From: an uncultured Oscillochloris sp.
GTDB lineage: Bacteria > Chloroflexota > Chloroflexia > Chloroflexales > Chloroflexaceae
NCBI GenBank assembly: GCA_903877945.1
Contig: CAIRFY010000343.1
Span: 1 to 7,838, forward strand
DNA length: 7,838 bases
Reading direction: 5' to 3'
The notes beneath the pieces are model-generated. The model did no database searches. It worked only from the letters and a program-made list of their open reading frames with translations, and was not told where the DNA came from. Each line of letters begins with the position of its first letter. The first letter of the stretch is position 1. Made by a program: the position numbers and the translations under genes. Below, one piece after another: positions 1 through 7,679 of the stretch.

Positions 1-19
1 ATGCAACGTCACCCTCCGG

Positions 20-162
20 CCCTCACCCCCTGCCCCTCTCCCTCACGGGGCGAGGGGAGATTCCGCAACGGCCCTCACCCCCCAGCCCCCTCTCCCGTTC
101 AGGGAGAGGGGGCTGGGGGTGAGGGCTGTCCGGCGGCAAACTATCAAGTAGGATTGAACCAT
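20..162. repeat. MITE-like palindromic repeat, copy 1 (left end unclear or cut by window edge)
   Basis: This C/G-rich intergenic element is made of two hairpin arms. The first arm (20-58) begins CCCTCACCCCC and folds on itself (33-42 with 48-57, one mismatch). The second arm (72-125) forms a much longer hairpin. A 37-base tail (126-162) ends in GGATTGAACCAT and matches the tail of the copy at 3353-3528 at 28 of 37 positions by eye. The core (20-125), however, matches the reverse complement of the other copy's core. The bases at 1-19 cannot be matched confidently to the other copy's left end, so that end is either lost or diverged. No open reading frame of its own is credible, so any movement would need a transposase in trans. 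That it is a mobile element is inference from two copies with similar ends. Confidence 0.75.
72..125. repeat. Very stable long hairpin inside repeat copy 1
   Basis: Positions 72-96 pair with 102-125 to give 24 base pairs with a single bulged C and a 5-base loop (GTTCA, 97-101). The two arms read CCCTCACCCCC...CTCTCCC and its complement. No T-run follows, so this is not a standard intrinsic terminator. Such a perfect GC-rich palindrome could extrude as a cruciform or block a polymerase or RNase, which is inference. Confidence 0.8.
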
Positions 163-349
163 TGCCCAAGATCCTCATCTGCCACCTGCGACTCGGGTAT
201 ACTGTACGTCCAGAGTCTACGGGATGCTGATGCAGAACAAAGCCAAAGCGTGATAGGCCGATTATTGCGTAGCCTGAGCCTCACGCTGGCGCTCGTTGGG
301 CGGTGTTTGCCCATGTGTTAGATACGTAGTTGAGAAAGGGTACCTCACC
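163..349 (+). other. Leader region upstream of the secreted peptidase gene
   Basis: This 187-base stretch lies between the repeat and the peptidase ATG. A TATACT hexamer at 198-203 resembles a -10 box, but no -35-like hexamer sits 16-18 bases upstream, so a promoter is only possible. A weak 5-bp hairpin (TGGGC 297-301 with GCCCA 309-313) is present. No tRNA, riboswitch or small gene was recognised. If the promoter is real, the mRNA leader would be roughly 140 bases. Confidence 0.4.
335..340 (+). promoter_or_regulatory. Ribosome binding site that decides the peptidase start
   Basis: AAAGGG lies 9 bases before ATG 350, at normal Shine-Dalgarno spacing. It favours that ATG over the in-frame TTG at 296, which would add 18 residues ahead of the basic start of the signal peptide and has no comparable site. 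Confidence 0.6.
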
Positions 350-3328
350 ATGGATCGTTCTTCCTTGCGACCTCGGATGATCATTGTGCTGATCGCCGTT
401 TTTGTTCTCGGGACGATCTTGAGCGCTGGCCCATCGTCCTCTACGTCGGCGCAGGCCGCCGACCCACCGACACCGACCGCCGCTCCAAGCAACGATGGCC
501 TCCACCCGATCTCGCCCTCCTCGCCGCTGTATGGGCCGAAGATTGACCCGCGTCGGCTGCATGATCGCCAGCACCGCCAGGCTGGCCTTGCCTCCGCACC
601 GCAGGCGAAACCGCTCCCGCCCGGCATGCTCGACCGGCTGCGGCAGCAGACATCCGTCGGCACGGCGAAGCCTTCCCGTGTTGCCGGAGCCTCCCTCGCA
701 CAGACGGCGTCGAGTTGCACCCAGTGGATCCTTAACCCTGGCCTGACTGATACGAACGGGAATGGAAGGCTGGAGAAAACCGACCAAGATCCGTCGGGCA
801 CGGATGCGAACTGGTACACCGATATTCCGACCGCGACCATCGACACGATCACGTACACCTCCGGGCCGAACGCCGTGCGGCTCCAGGATGGCGATGAGAC
901 TGTCGATGCGACCGATATCGACATGATCAGCCAGGACATGGCCTTCAAGAGTACCGACACGGATCTCTCGCTTCAGTTTCAGCTCTACCAGACCACCAAC
1001 GACCCCGGCTACGACTCGCTCTACTACGGTCTGGCCACGTTTATCACCAGCACCAGCAAGCTGGATACGTTCCTCTACTGGAATGTGGTGCCCGATCAGA
1101 CGCCGGGTACGTGGAATACGATCTATGATCGGATCGATGATCCGGCGATCATCCAGAGCCTCAAGGACGCCGATCAGATCGGCACCGGTGTCTGGCTGGT
1201 CTTCTTCAACATCACCGACGGGCTGGCACCCTTCGTCAACTCGATCATCGACGATGTCTACGCCACGACGTGCGAATCTACCGGGGTGATCAGCGGCACG
1301 GTAAACAAGGCTGGCACTCCCACTATTGCCGATCTGCTTCTGGTTTACAACAACACCGCCACCGGTACCTTCGAGGTGGTGAACAGCACCCGATCATTGA
1401 GCGACGGCAGCTACAGCTTCAGCGGGCTGCGGCCTTTGGTCGGGGACGGCAGTGATCACTACCAGGTCTATTACTCAAATGACGGCAGCGACGGCACGCA
1501 GGTGAGTATGTGGGTTGGGCCGGCTACCACCACCGTATCGAATGGTGGGATAACGACCCTGTCGTCGTTTGACCTCTCCGATCTCGTCTTGAGCAGCCCC
1601 GCTGATGATGCGAAGACCACCTTGCCCGCCACGATCAGTTGGGCAAGCCGTGGCCTCTCTGGCGAGGGCTACTACTACTGCATCTACGACACCGACACCT
1701 TCGTGGAGGGGTGTTCAAACCGACTGAGCAGCCCCAGCTTTGAGCTGACTCTCGCGAAGCTCCAGTCTATTACGGGGCTGAACTTCCAGTATGACCACCG
1801 CTACGCATGGTATGTTATCGTCGAGGCAGCGGACGGAGCCATAAGCCAGGGTATCAACTACGGCTTCTCGTATTATGAGCGCGGCGTGACCGCTACGGAG
1901 GTCGCACCACCAACCCCGCCGACGCCACCCCCGCCCAGCGGTCAGGCACCCAGCGGCGGCAGCGGTCAGGACTGGACGGTGATGGCCTACATCGCGGGCG
2001 ACAACAACCTGGGCGACCTGATCCGCTACCCGAATCCGGCGGCCAACCTCCAGGGGCAGTTTGCCATCCTCAAGCAGCTCGCTGCCAGCTACCCGAAGGT
2101 CAATATCGTCACGCTGACTGACTTCTATGACGGGAGTGGCACGCAGCTTTGCCAGCTCAAGCCGGACAACACGCAGAACTGCCAGCAGCTTGGCGAGAAA
2201 GATACGTCGGATCCGACGGTACTCACCACCTTCATCAACAGCGCGATGGATCGCTTCCCGGCAAACCACACCATGCTGATCATCGCTGACCATGGCCACG
2301 CATTAGGCGGTGTGGCCTCGGATGAAACCACAGCGCCAACGGCGGTGATGGATCCGGGCGAGATCAGCCAGGCATTCCAGAACAGTCGGTTGGCGACGAA
2401 GAAGGCTGACATCATTTTCTACAGCGCCTGTCTGATGGGCAGCTTTGAGAGCGCCTACAACGCGGCGACCTTTGCCAATTACGTGGTGGCGAGTTCTGAT
2501 GAACTGTGGGTGTTGAGCGTGTATGAGCGGATGTTGCCGCTGCTGAGCGGCACGAGCAAGAATGACCCGCGTGCGGTAGCAATCGGGATGGTCGATGCGT
2601 ACAAGCGCTCGGTACAAGCGACGAACGGAACGAGCCTGTTCATATCGAGCGCAGCGTATGACCTCTCGAAAGTCACGCTGGTAAATAACGCGATCAGCCA
2701 GTTGGGGCTTGCGATTACCGACGGGCTGAACAGTACCCAGAGCGATTTGGTGCGCAGCACGCTCAACCGCATTCGTAACAACGTTCAGGTCTACGACTCG
2801 TCGGGTAACAACCTGCTCGACCCGAGCGAAGATGCCCTGGTGGATCTGCGGCACCTGGCAACGCTGCTGAGCGGCGTGCCGAACTCGGGCAACGGTGGGA
2901 CGGTGGCGGAACTGAGCGCGATCAAGAGCGCGGCGGCGGATGTGCTGAGTACACTCGGCCCGGTGGGCGACACAGCCAACTCGTTTGTGATCGCCAGCCA
3001 GCAGATCAGCGGCGGGAACGGCGGGGGCGGGACGCACGATCTGAGCAATGCCTCCGGTCTGGCGATTTTCATGCCAAACGGCAATGCGGACTTCCTGAAT
3101 AAGGGGCAGCAGCGCGCCATGAGCAACTCCTACTTGAACGGCACTATCTTCACCGCGTTCAACAGCGTGACCCAATGGGATGAGGGGCTGCGGCGCTACA
3201 CCGGTATGGACAACGGCTCCGCGCCCACCGGCGGGCCGGGCCGCTTTGTGCGTGGCACACTGCCGATCGACGGGGCGCTGCCGGACTCGGCGCTCACCTA
3301 TACCCATCTGCCGATGATTCGGCGGTAG
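350..3328 (+). CDS. Secreted multidomain clostripain-like peptidase (family C11)
   Basis: This 992-residue protein is predicted to be an extracellular cysteine endopeptidase. A signal peptide occupies residues 1-36: basic start (R3, R7, R9), hydrophobic core 10-26, and an A-Q-A cleavage site before A37. Residues about 123-305 look like a beta-rich domain that opens with an EF-hand-like loop (D134, N136, N138, G139, D145). Residues about 312-398 resemble a carboxypeptidase-regulatory or Cna-B-type beta domain (GVISGTV, DGSYSFSGL). Residues about 412-515 resemble an Fn3-like domain. A Pro/Gly/Ser linker spans about 519-540. The catalytic domain starts at WTVMAYIAGDNNL (542) and has the family signatures ADHGHALGG, with likely catalytic His648, and YSACLMGSFESAYN, with Cys694, followed by NYVVASSDELW. 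Ser692 stands where clostripain has Asp (Cys minus 2), so Arg/Lys specificity is doubtful. The protein ends YTHLPMIRR, with no LPXTG or transmembrane anchor. Known C11 enzymes are Ca2+-dependent and often self-process; the substrate here is unknown. The peptidase fold is well supported, while the accessory domain names are tentative. Confidence 0.88.
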   Translation: MDRSSLRPRMIIVLIAVFVLGTILSAGPSSSTSAQAADPPTPTAAPSNDGLHPISPSSPLYGPKIDPRRLHDRQHRQAGLASAPQAKPLPPGMLDRLRQQTSVGTAKPSRVAGASLAQTASSCTQWILNPGLTDTNGNGRLEKTDQDPSGTDANWYTDIPTATIDTITYTSGPNAVRLQDGDETVDATDIDMISQDMAFKSTDTDLSLQFQLYQTTNDPGYDSLYYGLATFITSTSKLDTFLYWNVVPDQTPGTWNTIYDRIDDPAIIQSLKDADQIGTGVWLVFFNITDGLAPFVNSIIDDVYATTCESTGVISGTVNKAGTPTIADLLLVYNNTATGTFEVVNSTRSLSDGSYSFSGLRPLVGDGSDHYQVYYSNDGSDGTQVSMWVGPATTTVSNGGITTLSSFDLSDLVLSSPADDAKTTLPATISWASRGLSGEGYYYCIYDTDTFVEGCSNRLSSPSFELTLAKLQSITGLNFQYDHRYAWYVIVEAADGAISQGINYGFSYYERGVTATEVAPPTPPTPPPPSGQAPSGGSGQDWTVMAYIAGDNNLGDLIRYPNPAANLQGQFAILKQLAASYPKVNIVTLTDFYDGSGTQLCQLKPDNTQNCQQLGEKDTSDPTVLTTFINSAMDRFPANHTMLIIADHGHALGGVASDETTAPTAVMDPGEISQAFQNSRLATKKADIIFYSACLMGSFESAYNAATFANYVVASSDELWVLSVYERMLPLLSGTSKNDPRAVAIGMVDAYKRSVQATNGTSLFISSAAYDLSKVTLVNNAISQLGLAITDGLNSTQSDLVRSTLNRIRNNVQVYDSSGNNLLDPSEDALVDLRHLATLLSGVPNSGNGGTVAELSAIKSAAADVLSTLGPVGDTANSFVIASQQISGGNGGGGTHDLSNASGLAIFMPNGNADFLNKGQQRAMSNSYLNGTIFTAFNSVTQWDEGLRRYTGMDNGSAPTGGPGRFVRGTLPIDGALPDSALTYTHLPMIRR

Positions 3329-3352
3329 GTAGGTGGAGTCGAAGCTTTAGGG

Positions 3353-3528
3353 ATGTTTCAAATCGGGCAACTTCTCGCACGACCCTCACCCCCCAGCCCC
3401 CTCTCCCTGAGCGGGAGAGGGGGAGTCGGACGCATCCTGTTGCGGAGGAATCTCCCCTCTCCCCGTGAGGGAGAGGGGCAGGGGGTGAGGGTCGTCCGGC
3501 GGCACATGGTCAAGCTGGATTGAAACAT
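3353..3528. repeat. MITE-like palindromic repeat, copy 2 (complete, 176 bp)
   Basis: The element is bounded by inverted ends ATGTTTCAA (3353-3361) and TTGAAACAT (3520-3528), a perfect 9-bp pair. Each end leads inward to CGACCCTCACCCCC or its complement. Inside are two hairpins: 3397-3407 with 3413-3423 (11 bp, loop TGAGC) and 3454-3463 with 3469-3478 (10 bp, perfect). The outer arms (3383-3407 and 3469-3491) are also near-complementary, so the whole element can fold as one large structure. No target-site duplication is obvious and there is no coding capacity. It separates the peptidase gene, which stops 24 bases upstream, from the cyclase gene, whose ATG begins 12 bases after the element. Its core is inverted relative to the copy at 20-162, while the right tails agree in direction. 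Confidence 0.8.
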
Positions 3529-3540
3529 ACCTTACTACAG

Positions 3541-6500
3541 ATGGAACCATCCTCTAACCAGCATCTGATCGAGACCCTGCTCAACTACCTGCCACCGGCG
3601 GTGGCGCGGGAGATTCACGCTGACCCGCGCCCGCTACGTGCGCCGCACGCCGCCAATTTCCCGGCGGCGGTGCTGCTCTCCGATGTGTCGGGCTTCACCG
3701 CGCTCACCGAGAAGCTGGCCGCCAGTGGGCCGGGCGGCCCCGAGGAGCTGACGTTTATCCTCAATTGCTACTTCAGCAGTATGATCGGTATCCTTGATCA
3801 CGAGGGCGGCGAGGTGGTGCAGTTCAGCGGCGACTCGCTGATCGCCACGTTCCCGGCGGGAGCGGGTGATCCGCCCGTCGCCCTCGCTGCGGCGGTGCGG
3901 CGGGCCTGGCAGTCGGCCACCCGTATGCAGGCGGCGATGGACGAGTTCGCTACCACGGCGACCAGCGCTGGCCCGGTGGCGCTGGGCATGAAGATTGCGA
4001 TTGGCGCGGGCGAGGTGACTGGCCTCTCGGTGGGCGGCACCGAGGGTCGCTGGCAGTACATGATCGCTGGTGACCCGCTGGGCCAGGTGGCGGAGGCCGA
4101 GCACCGCGCCCGGCGCGGCGAGATTCTGCTGAGTCCGGCGGCCCAGGCGCTCTGGACGGAGACGCCCCTGGAGCCGCAGCCCCTGGAGCGCCTGATCTGG
4201 CCGACTGCCGACGATGATCTGATCACGGCCCTCTGTACCCACATCCCGACCGCGATTACGCATCGCCTGCTGGCAGGCCAGGCCGACTGGCTCTCTGAGC
4301 TACGCCGCATGAGTGTCCTCTTCCTCGGCATTAGTGGCCTGAGTATCGGCGGCCCGGAGACCCTCACCTTCGCCCAGCGCTGTATGACCGCGCTTCAGGA
4401 GACGGTCAGCCGCTACGAGGGTAGCATCAACAAGTTGCTGGTTGACGACAAAGGCGTGATCGGGATTGTACTGTTTGGCGCGCCGCCCCTGTCCCACATT
4501 GATGATCCGCTGCGGGCCGTGCTGTGCGCCGCCGACATCCACCGCACCGGCGCGAGTCTCGGTCTGGAGATCGCCATCGGGTCTACCACTGGTCAGGTGT
4601 TCGCGGGCGCGGTCGGCAGCCCCACCCGGCGCGAGTACACCGTCATCGGCGACACGGTCAACCTCGCGGCGCGCCTGATGCAGCGCTTCGGCCCCGGCAT
4701 GACCACGGCTGACCACGTGACCTACTACGCCACGCGCAGCGAGCTGGAATGGCTACCTCTTCCGCCGCAGGTCGTTAAGGGGCGCGTGGCGAGCGTGCGC
4801 GTCTACCAGCCGCAGGGGGCACGCCAGGATCGCCAGCAGGTCGGCGAGCATCAGCGGTTCGTGGGGCGGGCAAACGAGATCGCCCAACTCTCGCGTCTGT
4901 TTGGCGAAAGCGTCGCTGGCGCAGCCCGCGTCGCCGTGATCGTGGGCCAGTCGGGTATGGGCAAGACGCGGCTGATCCAGGAATTCTCCGGGCAGATCCG
5001 CGCCAGCGGCCTGGTCGGACTGATCGGCAGATGTCAGACGATCCGGCGCCAGGCCACCTACCAAGCATGGCACGAGATCTTCGAGTCGTACTTTAGCCTT
5101 GATGGTCTGAGCGACCCCGAGGCCCGTCGCAGGATGGTACGTGAGCGATTAGCGCACGTGGCCCCGGCACCATCTGTTAGCCTGAGCGATGAGGGCGAGG
5201 GGCTGGTGTCGGCCCTGGCAGATCGCGCCCCGCTGCTGAATGACATCCTCGACCTGGATCTGCCCGAGACAGAGCTGACCACGAGTCTGGAGCCGAAGCT
5301 CCGCCAGGCCAGTTTGGCGGCGCTGCTGATCGATCTCCTAGAGCGCTGGGCACGCGAGCGCCCGCTGATCCTGGTGATCGAAGACGCCCACTGGCTTGAC
5401 TCGCTGGCGTGGGATCTGACGCTCCAGGTAACGCGCAGCCTGGCCGAACTGCCGCTGATGCTCGTACTCGCCCTGGGGCCGCTCGACGACGCGACACACG
5501 ATCACCCCCTGTCCACACTGCTCACGCTGCCCCAATGCACGGCGATCACGTTGTCCCCGCTTAGCTCAGCGGAGATCCTCACGCTGGCCTCGGCGCACCT
5601 GGAGGGGGCCACGCTGTCGCCAGCCCTCGCCGCGATCTTCGAGCGGCAGTCCAGCGGAAACCCGTTTGTGGTCGAAGAACTGGCCGTGAGCCTGAGCGAG
5701 ACCGGCGCGGTACAGATCGCCGACGGTCGCTGCGAAATCGCTGGGCGGCCCGAGGACATGCAGTTGCCCGACACCGTGCAGGGGCTGGTGCTGAGCCGGA
5801 TTGACCGGCTGCCCGCTGACCAGCAGCTCGTGATCAAGGTGGCAGCGGTGATCGGGCGGATTTTTGGCTACCCGGTGCTGCGCGATGTCTACCCGCGCAA
5901 TTTGCCGAATACGGCGCTCCAAACCTGCATCAGCGGACTCACCCAGCGCGATCTGGTGCAGTCAATTGAACAAGCCAAGACTCTCGACACCCACACCTTC
6001 CGGCAGGCGATTGTGCATGAGGTAACCTACAGCACGCTCTTGCACGCCCAGCGCCGCGAGCTGCACGCTCAGGTCGCCATCTGGTATGAGCGCAACTCGG
6101 TTGACGATGAGGATTACACGCCGCTGCTGGCCTATCACTGGCGGCTCGCTGGCAACGCCGAGCGCGAACTGCACTACACCCTGGTCGCGGCGCGGTCGCT
6201 GGCGGCGGGCTATGCGAACCGCGAGGCGCTGATCTACCTGGCCCGCGCTCTGGATCTGACCGACGATCTCGCCCTGCGCTACGAAATGCTCTGGCTCGCC
6301 GAGCAGGTACACGAGCGGCTGGGCGACACCGAGGCCCGTCGGCGCTGCCTCAGTGATCTCCAGGCTATCGGTGAGGCGATGGACAACCCTGGGCTGATGG
6401 CGCAGACAGAGAATGCCTGGGCGGCCTACTACCGCGACACCAGCGCCTACGCCGAGGCGGCTGCGTCCTTGCACCGCGCCATCGATCTGGCGCACGACGC

Positions 6501-7665
6501 GGATGATCACGAGCGGGAGGCGCGCAGCCTGACGATCTGGGGCCAGGTGATGGAGTACCAGGGAGCCTTTGAGGAGGCGCGGGCCTACTTCGATCAGGCT
6601 CTGGCGATCTACCGCCAGGTGGGCTACCTGCGCGGCGAGGCCAATAACCTGAGCAACCTGGGCAACGTGCTCAGCTATATCGGCGAGTACCGCGCCGCTC
6701 AGGAACACTACCTCCAGGCGCTGGCCATCCGCGAGGAGATCGGCGACCGTGCGGGTGAGGCCGTGACTCGGAATAACCTTGGGCAGATCGCGATCTACCT
6801 CGGCGAGATGGAGTCGGCCAGCGCCTATCAGCAGCAGGCGCTTGATGTCGCCAGGGCCATCGGCGACCGCAGCGGCGAGGCGCTGATTCTCGGTACCCTC
6901 GGCGACATCCACCTGATCCTCGGCGACTATGCCGCCGCCAGAGTGGACTTCGAGCAGTCGGTGCGACTCTGTCAGGCGATGGGCGAGCGGCGGCGCGAGG
7001 CCAGCGGGCTCAACCAGCTCGGCATGGTCTGGCGTGATGTGGGCGACCGGGAACGCGCGCGGCGCTGCTTCGAACAGGCTCTGGCTATTCAGCAGGAGAT
7101 CGGCGATCAGAGCCAGGCGGCCTACACCTGCCTGAACCTGGGCTACGTGCTGCTGCCCGATGTCGTAGCGGCCCGGCCCTTCTATACCCAGGCGCTCTCC
7201 CTGGCCCGCACAACGGGCAGTCGTGACGCCGAGGCATACGCGCTAGGGTACACGGCGGCGCTTGAGGAACTGCGGGGCGCATGGGGCGTGGCGGAGGACG
7301 GCTACCGGAATGCCCTGGCGATCTGGGAGGAGCTTGGGGCCAGCCACGCCGCCATCGAGTGTCGTGCGGGCCAGGCCCGCGCCGCCCTGGCCAGCGGGCA
7401 GATCCCGGTGGCCCTGGAGATCGCCACGATCTGCGCCGCCTTCCTCGACGAGCAGGGGCCATCCGGTATGGAGTTCCCGCTTCAGGTCTATCTTACGTGT
7501 TACGATGTGCTGCGATCCGCTGGAGATCCGGGGGCAGATCGGCTGTTGGCCGCAGCCCACGCGCTGATCATGCGCCACGCCGACCTGATCCACGATCCGC
7601 AGATGCGCGAGGGGCTGCTGAACCGATCACCCGAGAGCCGCCGCATCCTGGCCGAGTATAGGTGA
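3541..7665 (+). CDS. sAC-like class III adenylate cyclase with STAND ATPase and TPR array
   Basis: This 1374-residue cytoplasmic protein is predicted to make cAMP from ATP. Cyclase domain C1 (about 41-205) has LLSDVSGFTALTEKLA and VVQFSGDSLIATF, giving metal ligands D48 and D98. Domain C2 (about 254-430) lacks the first Asp (G263) but carries K298 and the motif REYTVIGDTVNLAARLM, with T367 for the adenine and N374/R378 for the transition state. The spacing of 7 and 4 equals T405/N412/R416 of human sAC. A P-loop ATPase module follows from about 438 (FVGRANEI), with Walker A GQSGMGKT (469-476, K475), Walker B LILVIEDAHWLD (E614/D615) and the STAND-type GNPF motif (706-709). A winged-helix-like stretch lies at about 740-830, and helical repeats run from about 890 to the end. 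The order matches mammalian ADCY10 (1610 residues) and bacterial relatives. Thr at the purine position argues for ATP, but guanylate activity is not excluded. ATG 3541 is preferred over TTG 3520, which lies within the repeat's end. No Shine-Dalgarno site is visible before either. Confidence 0.9.
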   Translation: MEPSSNQHLIETLLNYLPPAVAREIHADPRPLRAPHAANFPAAVLLSDVSGFTALTEKLAASGPGGPEELTFILNCYFSSMIGILDHEGGEVVQFSGDSLIATFPAGAGDPPVALAAAVRRAWQSATRMQAAMDEFATTATSAGPVALGMKIAIGAGEVTGLSVGGTEGRWQYMIAGDPLGQVAEAEHRARRGEILLSPAAQALWTETPLEPQPLERLIWPTADDDLITALCTHIPTAITHRLLAGQADWLSELRRMSVLFLGISGLSIGGPETLTFAQRCMTALQETVSRYEGSINKLLVDDKGVIGIVLFGAPPLSHIDDPLRAVLCAADIHRTGASLGLEIAIGSTTGQVFAGAVGSPTRREYTVIGDTVNLAARLMQRFGPGMTTADHVTYYATRSELEWLPLPPQVVKGRVASVRVYQPQGARQDRQQVGEHQRFVGRANEIAQLSRLFGESVAGAARVAVIVGQSGMGKTRLIQEFSGQIRASGLVGLIGRCQTIRRQATYQAWHEIFESYFSLDGLSDPEARRRMVRERLAHVAPAPSVSLSDEGEGLVSALADRAPLLNDILDLDLPETELTTSLEPKLRQASLAALLIDLLERWARERPLILVIEDAHWLDSLAWDLTLQVTRSLAELPLMLVLALGPLDDATHDHPLSTLLTLPQCTAITLSPLSSAEILTLASAHLEGATLSPALAAIFERQSSGNPFVVEELAVSLSETGAVQIADGRCEIAGRPEDMQLPDTVQGLVLSRIDRLPADQQLVIKVAAVIGRIFGYPVLRDVYPRNLPNTALQTCISGLTQRDLVQSIEQAKTLDTHTFRQAIVHEVTYSTLLHAQRRELHAQVAIWYERNSVDDEDYTPLLAYHWRLAGNAERELHYTLVAARSLAAGYANREALIYLARALDLTDDLALRYEMLWLAEQVHERLGDTEARRRCLSDLQAIGEAMDNPGLMAQTENAWAAYYRDTSAYAEAAASLHRAIDLAHDADDHEREARSLTIWGQVMEYQGAFEEARAYFDQALAIYRQVGYLRGEANNLSNLGNVLSYIGEYRAAQEHYLQALAIREEIGDRAGEAVTRNNLGQIAIYLGEMESASAYQQQALDVARAIGDRSGEALILGTLGDIHLILGDYAAARVDFEQSVRLCQAMGERRREASGLNQLGMVWRDVGDRERARRCFEQALAIQQEIGDQSQAAYTCLNLGYVLLPDVVAARPFYTQALSLARTTGSRDAEAYALGYTAALEELRGAWGVAEDGYRNALAIWEELGASHAAIECRAGQARAALASGQIPVALEIATICAAFLDEQGPSGMEFPLQVYLTCYDVLRSAGDPGADRLLAAAHALIMRHADLIHDPQMREGLLNRSPESRRILAEYR
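6601..7200 (+). repeat. Five in-register 120-bp units encoding 40-residue TPRs
   Basis: Units start at 6601, 6721, 6841, 6961 and 7081. Each begins with a helix such as LAIREEIGDR, continues with a GEA...NLG helix, and has a Gly (often GE or GD) at the turn before the next helix. The anchor residues fall at 1033, 1073, 1113, 1153 and 1193, exactly 40 apart with no insertion. This is the longer TPR form known from LGN/Pins and kinesin light chain, rather than the 34-residue form. More degenerate units flank it on both sides. It is expected to be a protein-binding superhelix that controls the ATPase and cyclase modules, which is inference from family knowledge. Confidence 0.85.
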
Positions 7666-7679
7666 GACGTTAAGGTATT

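Noticed and set aside
198..203. TATACT as a -10 promoter element
   Set aside because: There is no acceptable -35 hexamer at 16-18 bases; a single hexamer is too weak to call, so it is only mentioned in the leader entry.
1..321. Open frame across the left repeat and leader (106 codons)
   Set aside because: It translates the palindromic repeat into Pro/Gly-rich low-complexity sequence, has no ribosome site within the window, and overlaps the peptidase leader.
296..349. TTG start for the peptidase, 18 residues longer
   Set aside because: The extension would put a polar Cys-containing stretch before the signal peptide, and the AAAGGG site is placed for ATG 350.
2303..3307. Long antisense frame (334 codons) opposite the peptidase
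   Set aside because: Its product is rich in Arg, Ala, His and Gln with no recognisable domain, as expected for the complement of high-GC coding sequence; the sense strand has clear C11 motifs.
3397..3478. Repeat hairpins as an intrinsic terminator of the peptidase gene
   Set aside because: Neither stem is followed by a T-run. They could still impede transcription, but a terminator cannot be claimed.
3353..3528. CRISPR array
   Set aside because: The repeated C/G blocks are palindromic arms without regular spacing, unique spacers or an adjacent leader or cas gene.
5962..6912. Antisense frame (316 codons) opposite the TPR region
   Set aside because: It mirrors the regular TPR codon pattern and shows no family signature.
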